Below, one piece after another: positions 52,669 through 61,168 of a stretch of DNA of 64,000 bases. How positions within the stretch are numbered: the stretch's first letter is position 1; the number at the start of each line of letters is the position of its first letter. The translations under genes were made by a program, and so were the position numbers. Under the pieces are notes generated by a model. It ran no database searches and was not told where the DNA came from. It saw only the letters and a list, made by a program, of their open reading frames with translations. This DNA is from JBFXCK01 sp050182275 (GTDB lineage Bacteria; Pseudomonadota; Alphaproteobacteria; SHNJ01), in the NCBI GenBank assembly GCA_050182275.1, contig JBFXCK010000007.1:1-64000 (forward strand), read 5' to 3'.

Positions 52669-54042
52669 TTGCCAAGTTCTTTCACTACGTCAAGCTATAC
52701 TATTTCCTTGCACCTTGTGAATAAGGATACTTATCCCCGTTGGATAAAGAATCAATCCAAAGAATGGCAAGAATGGTTAAAAACCAACGGTGATTTTAAG
52801 GCCCATGCTCATTCTTGCGCGCCGTTATTCACAGCCCAGGGAAAAATCGGCGCGGTAGCTGTAGGCGTAGACAGCGAGCTTAATATTTGGAGCATCGCCC
52901 ATTTGCCAGCTTGCTTGCCGCCCGGCAATTATTCTTTACCAAAAGATCTTGACCCAAATATGGCAGAGAATTTAGCGCTGGGCTGGGCGCTGGCGCAGTA
53001 TCAATTCGACCGGTATAAAAAATCAACCCCGCGCCGGGCCAAGCTGGCTTGGCCCAAGGGCGTTGACCGCGCCAAAATTACGGCGCTGGCTGAATCGATT
53101 TTTATGGCGCGCGATCTTATTAATACCCCCGCCAACGATATGGGGCCGGAAAATTTAGCGGCCGCCGCTAAAAAAGTCGCCAAAGAAAACCGGGCTGCTT
53201 ACAAAGAAATTATTGGCGGGCAATTGCTGAAAAATAATTATCCTTTAATTCACGCGGTGGGCAAAGCCTCGTCCCAAGCGCCGCGGCTGGTTGATATAAG
53301 TTTCGGGCCTGCCAAGGCGCCGAAGGTAACGCTGGTCGGCAAAGGCGTGTGTTTTGATACCGGCGGGCTTGATTTAAAAAATGCCGATGGCATGAAATTA
53401 ATGAAAAAAGACATGGGCGGCGGCGCCCTTGCGCTTGGCTTGTTCGATGCTTTGGTGAAAAGCAAGCTTCCTATACGCTTGCGCCTCTTGCTGCCCATCG
53501 TCGAAAATTCGGTTGCGGGCAATGCTTTCCGCCCGCTTGACATTATCCCCTCGCGCAAAGGGCTTAACGTTGAAATCGGCAACACTGATGCCGAAGGCCG
53601 CCTGATTTTGGCCGATGCGCTGACCGAAGCCGATCAAGAAAAGCCCGATTTATTAATCGATTTTGCGACATTGACCGGCGCGGCGCGCATTGCCTTGGGC
53701 GCTGAAATTCCGGCGGTATTTTCCAACCGGCAGAATTTGGCGATTGACCTGGCAAGCAAGGCGATGGAAATTTACGATCCGCTTTGGCCGCTGCCCCTAT
53801 GGAACAATTATCGCAAAATGCTAAAAAGCAAATTTGCCGATTTAAATAATGCGCCGGAGGGCGGTTATGGCGGCGCGATTACCGCAGCGCTTTTCTTGCA
53901 AGAATTCGTCAGCAAAAAAACGCCTTGGATTCATATTGACACCATGGCCTGGAATCAATCCGATTCCCCGGGCCGGCCCTTGGGCGGCGAGGCAATGGGT
54001 TTACGGGCGGTGTATGAATTTTTGGTGGAAAGGTATTCTTGA
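52669..54042 (+). CDS. Leucyl aminopeptidase family (M17) protein
   Basis: The TTG at 52669 follows GAGAGG at normal distance. The product has 457 residues: a short N-terminal domain and the M17 metallopeptidase domain. Metal and catalytic residues are in GKGVCFDTGGLDLKNADGMKLMKKDMGGG (Lys225, Asp230, Asp248) and NTDAEGRL (near 302-309), with the hydrogen-carbonate Arg in that last motif. It probably removes N-terminal residues from peptides. It is followed by the interrupted hairpin repeat. Confidence 0.9.
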   Translation: MPSSFTTSSYTISLHLVNKDTYPRWIKNQSKEWQEWLKTNGDFKAHAHSCAPLFTAQGKIGAVAVGVDSELNIWSIAHLPACLPPGNYSLPKDLDPNMAENLALGWALAQYQFDRYKKSTPRRAKLAWPKGVDRAKITALAESIFMARDLINTPANDMGPENLAAAAKKVAKENRAAYKEIIGGQLLKNNYPLIHAVGKASSQAPRLVDISFGPAKAPKVTLVGKGVCFDTGGLDLKNADGMKLMKKDMGGGALALGLFDALVKSKLPIRLRLLLPIVENSVAGNAFRPLDIIPSRKGLNVEIGNTDAEGRLILADALTEADQEKPDLLIDFATLTGAARIALGAEIPAVFSNRQNLAIDLASKAMEIYDPLWPLPLWNNYRKMLKSKFADLNNAPEGGYGGAITAALFLQEFVSKKTPWIHIDTMAWNQSDSPGRPLGGEAMGLRAVYEFLVERYS

Positions 54043-54097
54043 AACATCCTTCGACAAGCTCAGGATGAGCAATTTTTTAAGCTCATGGTGAGCCTGC

Positions 54098-54121
54098 CCT
54101 CCTTCGCCAAGGCTACGGAGG
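54098..54121. repeat. Inserted hairpin 1 (related core)
   Basis: CCTCC and GGAGG arms enclose TTCGCCAAGGCTAC, a variant of the TACGCT/AGCTTC core family. Confidence 0.5.
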
Positions 54122-54141
54122 ACTGGGAGTTTACTAACCTG

Positions 54142-54167
54142 CCCACCGAAGCTTTAGCGTAGGTGGG
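54142..54167. repeat. Inserted hairpin 2, TACGCT/AGCTTC family (inverted)
   Basis: CCCACC and GGTGGG arms enclose GAAGCTTTAGCGTA, the reverse complement of the family core. It ends exactly where the 74-bp insertion ends. Confidence 0.65.
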
Positions 54168-54184
54168 TCGAACCATGAATGATT

Positions 54185-55759
54185 CTAGGAAAGCGCGGCC
54201 TTCAGCAACGCCTGGGTATAAGGATGGCTGGGATGGGCGAATATATCGGCAGCGCGCCCTTTTTCCACCACCTGGCCGTCTTTTAATACCATCAAATCAT
54301 GCGCCAGCGCCTTAACCACGCGTAAATCATGGCTGATGAAAATATAGGAAAGCTTGTGCCGCGTTTGCAAATCGCGCAAGAGGTCAACCACCTGCGCCTG
54401 CACCGAGCGGTCAAGCGCGGAAGTAGGCTCATCCAACACCATGACTTCCGGCTCTAAAATCAAGGCGCGGGCGATTGCCAAGCGCTGGCGCTGGCCGCCG
54501 GAAAATTCGTGCGGATAGCGGTCGATCATGGCGGGGTCAAGGCCGACTTCTTTTAAAATTGATTTAACTTTTTCTTCTTGTTTTAGAATGCCATGTACAC
54601 GCAAACCTTCCGCCACAATATCGCCCGCCGTCATGCGCGGGCTTAGGCTGCCGTAAGGGTCTTGAAAAACGATTTGCACTTGGCGGCGAAGCGGGCGCAA
54701 TTTGGAGGCGCTTAAAGAAGACACCTCTTGGCCTTGCCAATAAATTTTTCCTTGGGGGCGCAGCAAACGCACCGCCGCCAAGCCCAAGGTTGTTTTGCCC
54801 GATCCGCTTTCACCCACAATGCCAAGGGTGTGTCCCTGTTTTAATTCGAAGGATACATCATCAACCGCCTTGACGTAATCCTTGGGCTTGCCGAAAATGC
54901 CGCGCGATTTGGGATACCATACCCTTACATTCTCGCCCTTCATAATGACGGGCGATGAAGGAATAGCGGCGACCGCCTGGCCCTTTGGTTCGGAAGATAA
55001 TAAATGCTTTGTATAGGGATGCTGAGGAGCCGCGAATAAAGCGCGCGCATCATTCAGCTCGACCAGCTCGCCCTCCTTCATCACGCCGACCTTGTGCGCC
55101 ATGCGCTTGACAATGCCCAAATCATGGCTGATCAGCAAAATCGCCATGCCAAGCTGCTGCTGCAGACGGCGCAGCAAATCAAGAATTTGCTGCTGCACCG
55201 TGACATCAAGCGCGGTGGTGGGTTCATCGGCGATTAAAAGAGAAGGATTATTGGCCAAGGCCATCGCGATCAAGACGCGCTGGCGCTGGCCGCCCGATAA
55301 TTCATGGGGCAGCGAGCGGCGGAACCTCTTTTTATCTTTCAGGTCAACCAAATCGAGCAATTCATCAATGCGCTTTTGAACAGCGGTTTCAGAAATTGAT
55401 TGATGCAGCAGGATTGCTTCTTGCACCTGCTTTTCCACGCGGTGCAGGGGGTTTAGGGCCGTCATCGGCTCTTGAAAAATCATGCCGATTTGCTTGCCGC
55501 GGATAGAGCGCATGGCGGACAAAGGCAAAGCCAGCAAATCCTGGCCGTTAAATAAAATTTTTCCGCCCGGATGAAACGCCAAAGGGTAAGGAAGAAGCCG
55601 CATGATTGAAAGCGCGGTGACGCTTTTGCCCGAACCGCTTTCGCCGACAATCGCCAAAGTTTCGCCCTTATCCAAGGTAAAGCTAATATCTTTCACCGCC
55701 TTGATTTCGCGCCCGGCAACGCTAAAAGAAGTCGATAAATGGGCGATTTGCAATAGCAT
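54185..55759 (-). CDS. yejF: Peptide ABC transporter, fused dual ATP-binding protein (YejF-like)
   Basis: The product has 524 residues, two complete ATPase halves: Walker [14 protein letters not shown] and [13 protein letters not shown], signatures LSGGQRQRV and [10 protein letters not shown], Walker B LLIADEP and VMVLDEP. It energises the YejBE permease. The start overlaps or abuts the yejE-like stop, so it belongs to the yejABEF operon. Substrate in E. coli relatives is oligopeptides such as microcin C; here inferred only. Confidence 0.93.
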   Translation of the reverse strand: MLLQIAHLSTSFSVAGREIKAVKDISFTLDKGETLAIVGESGSGKSVTALSIMRLLPYPLAFHPGGKILFNGQDLLALPLSAMRSIRGKQIGMIFQEPMTALNPLHRVEKQVQEAILLHQSISETAVQKRIDELLDLVDLKDKKRFRRSLPHELSGGQRQRVLIAMALANNPSLLIADEPTTALDVTVQQQILDLLRRLQQQLGMAILLISHDLGIVKRMAHKVGVMKEGELVELNDARALFAAPQHPYTKHLLSSEPKGQAVAAIPSSPVIMKGENVRVWYPKSRGIFGKPKDYVKAVDDVSFELKQGHTLGIVGESGSGKTTLGLAAVRLLRPQGKIYWQGQEVSSLSASKLRPLRRQVQIVFQDPYGSLSPRMTAGDIVAEGLRVHGILKQEEKVKSILKEVGLDPAMIDRYPHEFSGGQRQRLAIARALILEPEVMVLDEPTSALDRSVQAQVVDLLRDLQTRHKLSYIFISHDLRVVKALAHDLMVLKDGQVVEKGRAADIFAHPSHPYTQALLKAALS

Positions 55760-56781
55760 TATTTCACCTTGCGCGCATCGAAGGCGTCACGCACCGCTTC
55801 GCCGACGAAAATAAGAAGGCTTAATAGAACGGCCAGCACCATAAAGCCGGTAATGCCAAGCCAGGGCGCTTGCAAATTATTTTTTCCTTGCGCCAATAAT
55901 TCGCCCAATGAGGGCGAGCCCGGCGGCAAGCCAAAGCCCAGAAAATCAAGCGAGGTTAAAGTGGTGATCGAGCCGTTCAGCAAAAATGGCAAGAAGGTGA
56001 TGGTCGCCACCATCGCATTGGGCAAGACATGGCGGGCCATAATAACAATATCGGAAACGCCCAGCGCCTTGGCGGCCCTGACATAATCGAAATTCCGCGC
56101 CCGTAAAAATTCGGCGCGCACCACGCCAACCAGGCTCATCCAGGAAAACAGCAACAAAATTCCCAGCAGCCACCAGAAATTGGGCACGACGACGCTGGAT
56201 AAAATCATCAATAAATAAAGCGTGGGCAGGCCCGACCAGATTTCGATAAAGCGCTGGAAAAACAAGTCGATCTTTCCGCCCCAGTACCCTTGGACCGCGC
56301 CGGCGGCAACGCCAATGATGGCGCTGAAAAAAGTCAGCACCAAGCCAAACAACACGCTGATGCGAAAACCGTAAATAAGGCGCGCCAGCACATCGCGCGC
56401 TTGGTCGTCCGTTCCCAGCCAATTATCGCGCGAAGGCGGCGCGGGCGCCGGGCGGTTTAAATTTAAATTGACCGTGCCGTAACTATAGGGAATCAACGGC
56501 CAGACCATCCAGCCCGATTCCTTGATTTTATTCTGCAAATAAGGGTCGCGGAAATCGGCCCGCGTTGAAAAATCGCCGCCAAATTCGGTTTCGGCGTAAT
56601 CATGAAAGACGGGAAAATATAATTGGCCTTGATAAGACAAAATAATCGGCCGGTCATTGGCGATGAATTCGGCGAATAAACTAAGGGCAAACAAGACAAG
56701 AAAAATCCACAATGCCCACACGCCGCGCCGGTTGGCGCGGAAATTTTTTAAGCGGCGCTGGGTTAAGGGGCTGAGCTTCAT
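55759..56781 (-). CDS. yejE: Peptide ABC transporter permease (YejE-like)
   Basis: The product has 340 residues with an N-terminal basic segment, about six membrane helices and the EAA loop region (YVRAAKALGVSDIVIMARHVLPNAM). It matches YejE in size and in order within the operon. Its start is adjacent to the yejB-like stop. Confidence 0.93.
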   Translation of the reverse strand: MKLSPLTQRRLKNFRANRRGVWALWIFLVLFALSLFAEFIANDRPIILSYQGQLYFPVFHDYAETEFGGDFSTRADFRDPYLQNKIKESGWMVWPLIPYSYGTVNLNLNRPAPAPPSRDNWLGTDDQARDVLARLIYGFRISVLFGLVLTFFSAIIGVAAGAVQGYWGGKIDLFFQRFIEIWSGLPTLYLLMILSSVVVPNFWWLLGILLLFSWMSLVGVVRAEFLRARNFDYVRAAKALGVSDIVIMARHVLPNAMVATITFLPFLLNGSITTLTSLDFLGFGLPPGSPSLGELLAQGKNNLQAPWLGITGFMVLAVLLSLLIFVGEAVRDAFDARKVK

Positions 56782-57885
56782 TTATTGCCGCCGGGAAAAA
56801 TCGATGCGGGGATCGATTAAAGTGTAGGTCAAATCGCCGATAATGTTCAAAATCAACCCAAGGAAAGTGAATACATAAAGTGTCCCGAACATCACCGGGT
56901 AATCGCGGTTTAAGGCGGCCTCAAAGCCAAGCAATCCAAGGCCATCCAGCGAGAAAATCACCTCGATCAATAACGCGCCGGTAAATAAAATCCCGATAAA
57001 GGCGGCCGGAAAGCCCGCCACCACCAGCAGCATCGCGTTCCTGAACACATGGCCGTATAGCACGCCCTTTTCATCGACGCCCTTGGCGCGGGCGGTTTGA
57101 ACATAGTTTTTATTAATCTCTTCCAGAAAAGAATTTTTGGTCAGCATGGTTAATCCCGCAAAACCGCCGATCACCAGTGCGGTGATGGGCAGCGCCATAT
57201 GCCAGAAATAATCGAGGATTTGATTGTGCCAGGGCATGGCGCTCCACCCTTCCGAGGTTAAACCGCGCAACGGGAAAATATTCAAAAAGCTGCCGCCGGC
57301 GAATAAAACCACCAATAGCACGGCGAATAAAAATCCCGGAATGGCGTAACCAATCACCACCACCGCGCTGGTCCAGCTGTCAAAGGCCGAGCCATCGCGC
57401 ACTGCCTTGGCGATGCCAAGCGGAATCGAAATTAAATAAATTAAAAGAGTTGACCACAATCCGAGCGATATGGAAACCGGCATCTTTTCAATAACCAAAT
57501 CAATCACTTTTTGATCGCGGAAAAAACTCGTGCCGAAATCAAACATCGCGTAAGATTTCAGCATTTGCCAAAAGCGCGTGAGCGGCGGCTTATCAAAACC
57601 ATACAGCTTTTCAATTTCCTTGACCAAATCGGGATCAAGCCCTTGCGCGCCGCGATAGCGGCTGTCGGAGGAAGTGGCGCTGGCGGCGGCGTCGGGCCGT
57701 GCGGAATCAGTGCCGGCGCCACCGCTAAAACGGGCAGTCGCAGAAATCGCCTTGCCCTCCAATTGCGCAATTAATTGCTCGACCGGCCCGCCGGGCGCCG
57801 CCTGCACCACAATAAAATTGATGATCATGATCCCAAGCAAGGTTGGAATCACCAAAAGCAGACGGCGGATTAAATAATTCAGCAT
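56782..57885 (-). CDS. yejB: Peptide ABC transporter permease (YejB-like)
   Basis: The product has 367 residues. The start [34 protein letters not shown] is typical of DppB/YejB permeases; the long periplasmic insertion after TM1 (residues about 40-100, Ala/Ser-rich) and EAA-like motif ([25 protein letters not shown]) agree. It is part of the yej operon. Confidence 0.93.
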   Translation of the reverse strand: MLNYLIRRLLLVIPTLLGIMIINFIVVQAAPGGPVEQLIAQLEGKAISATARFSGGAGTDSARPDAAASATSSDSRYRGAQGLDPDLVKEIEKLYGFDKPPLTRFWQMLKSYAMFDFGTSFFRDQKVIDLVIEKMPVSISLGLWSTLLIYLISIPLGIAKAVRDGSAFDSWTSAVVVIGYAIPGFLFAVLLVVLFAGGSFLNIFPLRGLTSEGWSAMPWHNQILDYFWHMALPITALVIGGFAGLTMLTKNSFLEEINKNYVQTARAKGVDEKGVLYGHVFRNAMLLVVAGFPAAFIGILFTGALLIEVIFSLDGLGLLGFEAALNRDYPVMFGTLYVFTFLGLILNIIGDLTYTLIDPRIDFSRRQ

Positions 57886-57888
57886 GAT

Positions 57889-59781
57889 CTATTTCTTTTT
57901 ACGCCAAAACCAATATAAAAGCCCTATTCCCACAACGCCAAGCCCAATCCACCAAGCAGAATGAGAAGATTTTTGATTCTTGGGAGGAATGGCCTTGGCG
58001 GCTTTTTCCTGATCCAGCCACCACGTATCGGGAAAACCCAAAGCATATTTGGGAGAAATAGCGGGCCGGGCGAATTTATCCCAATACGCCACCCGGAAAG
58101 AGCGGATATGCCAATGCGGAATCACATAATGGCCCCATAACAGCACGCGATCAAGCGCGCGCACCCGGGTGATTAATTCCTCGCGGGTTTGGGCGTTGAC
58201 GATTTCCTTGATCAACCCATCGACAGCGGGGCTTTTAATGCCGGCGTAATTATCGCTGCCTTTGGTGCCGGCCGCGGCACTGCCCCAAAAATTCCACTGC
58301 TCATTGCCGGGCGAAAGCGATTGGCCCCATACCACCACCGTCATATCGAAATCGAATTGATCCATGCGGTTTTTATATTGCGCGGTGTCGACGGTGCGCA
58401 GGCGCGCCGTAATGCCCAGCCTTTCCAGATTGCGGATATAAGGCAGGCACACCCGTTCGAATGAGGGATTGTCGATTAAAATTTCAAAGGTGAAGGGCTT
58501 GCCGTTTTTTTGCAATTTTTGGTCGATGATCTCCCAACCTGCTTGATGTAGCAACTCTTGCGCGCGTTTTAAATTATCGCGCAAATAGCCGCTGCCGTCG
58601 GTTTTGGGGGCTTGATAGACTTTGGTAAAAACCTCTGGCGGCAAAATATTGCGCCATTTTTCTAAAAGTTTTATTTCCTCCGCGCCGGGCAAATCTTTGG
58701 CCGCCAATTCGGAATTGGAAAAATAACTTTGCGTTCGGGTATAGGCGCCGTAAAATAAATTTTTATTGGTCCATTCAAAATCGAAAGCGTAATCAAGCGC
58801 CTCGCGCACTTTGGCGTCGGCGAAAATGGCGCGGCGCGTATTCATGACAAAACCCTGCATGCCGGTTGGAATTTGGTGGGGAATTTCCTCTTTCTTCACC
58901 AAGCCGGCATGAAGGGCGGGGAAATTATAGGCGGTCGCCCATTCCTTGGCGATATTTTCCTGGCGGAAATCATACTCGCCGGCCTTAAAAGCCTCGATCG
59001 CCACCGTGCCGTCGCGGTAATAATCATAGCGGATCAAATTAAAATTATTGCGGCCTTTAACGATCGGCAAGTCTTTGGCCCAGTAATTATCCACGCGCTC
59101 GAGCGTAATCGAACGTCCCTGGTTTACTTCTTTCACCCGGTAAGGCCCGCTGCCCAAGGGCGGCGTTAAAGTGGTTTTATCGAAATCAACTTTTGCATAA
59201 TAATTTTTGGAAAGCACGGGCATTTGCCCGACAATTAAAGGCAATTCGCGGTTATTTTTATCCTTGAAATCAAAGCGCACCCGCAATTCATCCAGCGCGG
59301 TTACTTTTTCCACGGCGCCGTAATAGCTGCGGTAAACCGGGTGGCCCTTGGTTCGCAAAGCGTTAAAAGTGAAGACCACATCATCGGCGGTCACTTTCGA
59401 GCCGTCGTGAAAACGCGCTTTGGGATTTAAATGAAAAATGACATACGAACTGTCACCGGCTTTTTCAATTTTTTCGGCGATTAAGCCATATTCGGTAAAA
59501 GCCTCATCGCCCGTGGAAGATAACAGCGTATCGAAAGTAGCGGCGGCGCCTGCCGCCGGAACGCCCTTTAAAATAAACGGATTTAAAGAATCAAACGTGC
59601 CGATCGCCGCCAGCCGCACCAAGCCGCCCTTGGGCGCATTTGGATTCACATAGTCAAGATGCTTGAAATCGGGGCCATATTTGGGCTCGCCATGCAAGGC
59701 CAAGCCATGCACCGCTTCACCAAAAGCATGGCTGGGCGCGGCCAGAAAAATGCTGAGAAGAAAAGCGGCTAAATATCTCAC
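57889..59781 (-). CDS. yejA: Peptide ABC transporter substrate-binding protein (YejA-like) with C-terminal membrane anchor
   Basis: The product has 630 residues from a GTG start that overlaps the cytochrome gene stop (GTGA). Signal peptide (MRYLAAFLLSIFLAAPSHA), family 5 SBP domain with the ALHGEPKYGPDFKHLDYVNPNAPKGG start. The C-terminal 25 residues (SAWWIGLGVVGIGLLYWFWRKKK) form one hydrophobic helix with a KKK end, so this binding protein may stay tethered to the membrane. This is not usual for YejA. The rest of the operon follows downstream. Confidence 0.9.
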   Translation of the reverse strand: MRYLAAFLLSIFLAAPSHAFGEAVHGLALHGEPKYGPDFKHLDYVNPNAPKGGLVRLAAIGTFDSLNPFILKGVPAAGAAATFDTLLSSTGDEAFTEYGLIAEKIEKAGDSSYVIFHLNPKARFHDGSKVTADDVVFTFNALRTKGHPVYRSYYGAVEKVTALDELRVRFDFKDKNNRELPLIVGQMPVLSKNYYAKVDFDKTTLTPPLGSGPYRVKEVNQGRSITLERVDNYWAKDLPIVKGRNNFNLIRYDYYRDGTVAIEAFKAGEYDFRQENIAKEWATAYNFPALHAGLVKKEEIPHQIPTGMQGFVMNTRRAIFADAKVREALDYAFDFEWTNKNLFYGAYTRTQSYFSNSELAAKDLPGAEEIKLLEKWRNILPPEVFTKVYQAPKTDGSGYLRDNLKRAQELLHQAGWEIIDQKLQKNGKPFTFEILIDNPSFERVCLPYIRNLERLGITARLRTVDTAQYKNRMDQFDFDMTVVVWGQSLSPGNEQWNFWGSAAAGTKGSDNYAGIKSPAVDGLIKEIVNAQTREELITRVRALDRVLLWGHYVIPHWHIRSFRVAYWDKFARPAISPKYALGFPDTWWLDQEKAAKAIPPKNQKSSHSAWWIGLGVVGIGLLYWFWRKKK

Positions 59782-60308
59782 TTCGGCAGCGGCGCCGGCG
59801 CATCGGCCTGTTTGCGCATATACACGATCACATTGGCGCGGTCTTGCTCTTTCGGCAAACCGGCGAAGGTCATTTTGGTGCCGGGAAACAGGCGGCGCGG
59901 ATTATAAAGGAATTTATTCAAGCTTTCATAATCCCATTTGCCTTCCGCAGCCGCCATTTCCTTGGAATAGGCATAGCCCTCCATATGGCCGTGCTTGGCG
60001 CCGATAACGCCCCATAAATTGGGGCCGATTTTGGCGGCCGCGCCCTTGCCGATGCTATGGCAGGCGACGCATTTTTTGAAGACTTCCTCGCCCGCCTCGA
60101 CAGAGGCGCTGGCCAATAAGGGGCCGATAGGCGCTAATTCCTTTGGCGCTTCGGTCACGGTTGTCTGGCCAGTTTCCTCGACGCCGGGGACTTTATAAAC
60201 GCTTTCTTTCAAGGGCGTTGGATGCACCAAGATTTTAGCGGCAAAGCCTGTAACCATGGCTAGAATACAGGCCACCAACACGGCGGCGGCGAATTTATTG
60301 AATTCCAT
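59778..60308 (-). CDS. Membrane-anchored cytochrome c (CycM-like)
   Basis: The product has 176 residues. One N-terminal membrane helix (residues about 5-27), a linker of about 40 residues and a class I cytochrome c domain with CVACH (Cys80, Cys83, His84) and a Met ligand in GTKMTF. The plan matches CycM/cytochrome c552, which carries electrons to the cytochrome oxidase. Its stop overlaps the yejA-like start by four bases. Confidence 0.92.
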   Translation of the reverse strand: MEFNKFAAAVLVACILAMVTGFAAKILVHPTPLKESVYKVPGVEETGQTTVTEAPKELAPIGPLLASASVEAGEEVFKKCVACHSIGKGAAAKIGPNLWGVIGAKHGHMEGYAYSKEMAAAEGKWDYESLNKFLYNPRRLFPGTKMTFAGLPKEQDRANVIVYMRKQADAPAPLPK

Positions 60309-60387
60309 TATTTTTATCCTGAAAACAAAGAAAGACCATCTGCTATATAGCCAAATCCAGCTAAATAATCTACATAGCTAAGCTACC

Positions 60388-61104
60388 ATGAAGCCGATTA
60401 TTCTTATCCCTGCCCGCATGGCGGCCACAAGGCTGCCGGGCAAGCCCTTGGCCGATATTAACGGCATTCCCATGATTGTGCGCGTGTGGCGCCAGGGTAT
60501 GGCGGCCAAGCTTGGGCCGGTGGTGGTGGCCGCGGGCGATCAGGAAATTGTGGATGAAGTCAAAAAACATGGCGGAGAGGCTATTTTAACCGATCCCCGT
60601 CTTCCTTCCGGCTCGGATAGGATTTGGGCGGCGCTCAAAGCATTGCCTGATGGCGGCGCTTATGATGCGGTGATCAATTTGCAAGGCGATTTGCCGGCGG
60701 TTGACCCGGAATTATTGCAACAAGTGGCGGCGCCTTTGAAAGATAAAAACATCGATATCGCAACACCGGCGACGGTGATTAAAAATAAAGAAGAGGCGGA
60801 AAATCCGAATATCGTCAAAATCGCTATGAATGAAGGCGGCGGACGGGCGCTTTATTTTAGCCGTTCGGTTATTCCCCATGGCGATGGGCCGCTTTATCAC
60901 CATATCGGCATTTATGCCTATCAGCGGAATGCTTTGGAAAAATTCATTAACTTGCCCGTAGGTTATTTAGAAAAACGCGAAAAATTAGAGCAGCTCCGCG
61001 CCCTGGAAAACGGCATGCGGATCGAGGTGGTCTTGACCGATACAGCTCCGCTTACGGTCGATACGCCGGAAGATTTAAGCCGGGCTCGCGAAGCCTTACG
61101 CTAA
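60388..61104 (+). CDS. kdsB: 3-deoxy-manno-octulosonate cytidylyltransferase
   Basis: Activates KDO with CTP to CMP-KDO for LPS. The product has 238 residues, start MKPIILIPARMAATRLPGKPLADINGIPMIVRVW, with the family's NLQGDLPAVDPELL and HHIGIYAYQRNALEKFINLP motifs. It lies divergent from the cytochrome c gene, with the putative promoter for the next gene just downstream. Confidence 0.95.
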   Translation: MKPIILIPARMAATRLPGKPLADINGIPMIVRVWRQGMAAKLGPVVVAAGDQEIVDEVKKHGGEAILTDPRLPSGSDRIWAALKALPDGGAYDAVINLQGDLPAVDPELLQQVAAPLKDKNIDIATPATVIKNKEEAENPNIVKIAMNEGGGRALYFSRSVIPHGDGPLYHHIGIYAYQRNALEKFINLPVGYLEKREKLEQLRALENGMRIEVVLTDTAPLTVDTPEDLSRAREALR

Positions 61105-61105
61105 G

Positions 61106-61134
61106 TTGACTTCAGCCCCGATCCATAGTATATC
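61106..61134 (+). promoter_or_regulatory. Promoter of the tandem-repeat protein gene
   Basis: TTGACT (61106-61111), 17-base spacer, TATATC (61129-61134). The palindrome at 61128-61146 overlaps the -10 element. Confidence 0.55.
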
Positions 61135-61146
61135 CTTTTAAGATAC
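61128..61146. promoter_or_regulatory. Palindrome GTATATCC-N5-AGATAC over the -10
   Basis: TAGTATATCC then five bases then AGATAC, identical in outline to 23613-23631, and related to 20018-20034. The flank extends the symmetry (TAGTAT ... ATACTA). Confidence 0.55.
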
Positions 61147-61168
61147 TATTTAATTTATCAGGATATAA

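Larger units (their letters stand above)
54045..54178. repeat. TCGACAAGCTC hairpin pair interrupted by a 74-bp insertion
   Basis: CATCCT/AGGATG (54045-54067) encloses TCGACAAGCTC as at 24662. The second hairpin (TCATGGT 54083-54089 and ACCATGA 54172-54178) has its loop GAGC/TCGA halves separated by 74 bp (54094-54167) that replace the three-base TTG of the intact copy at 24717-24719. Confidence 0.7.
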
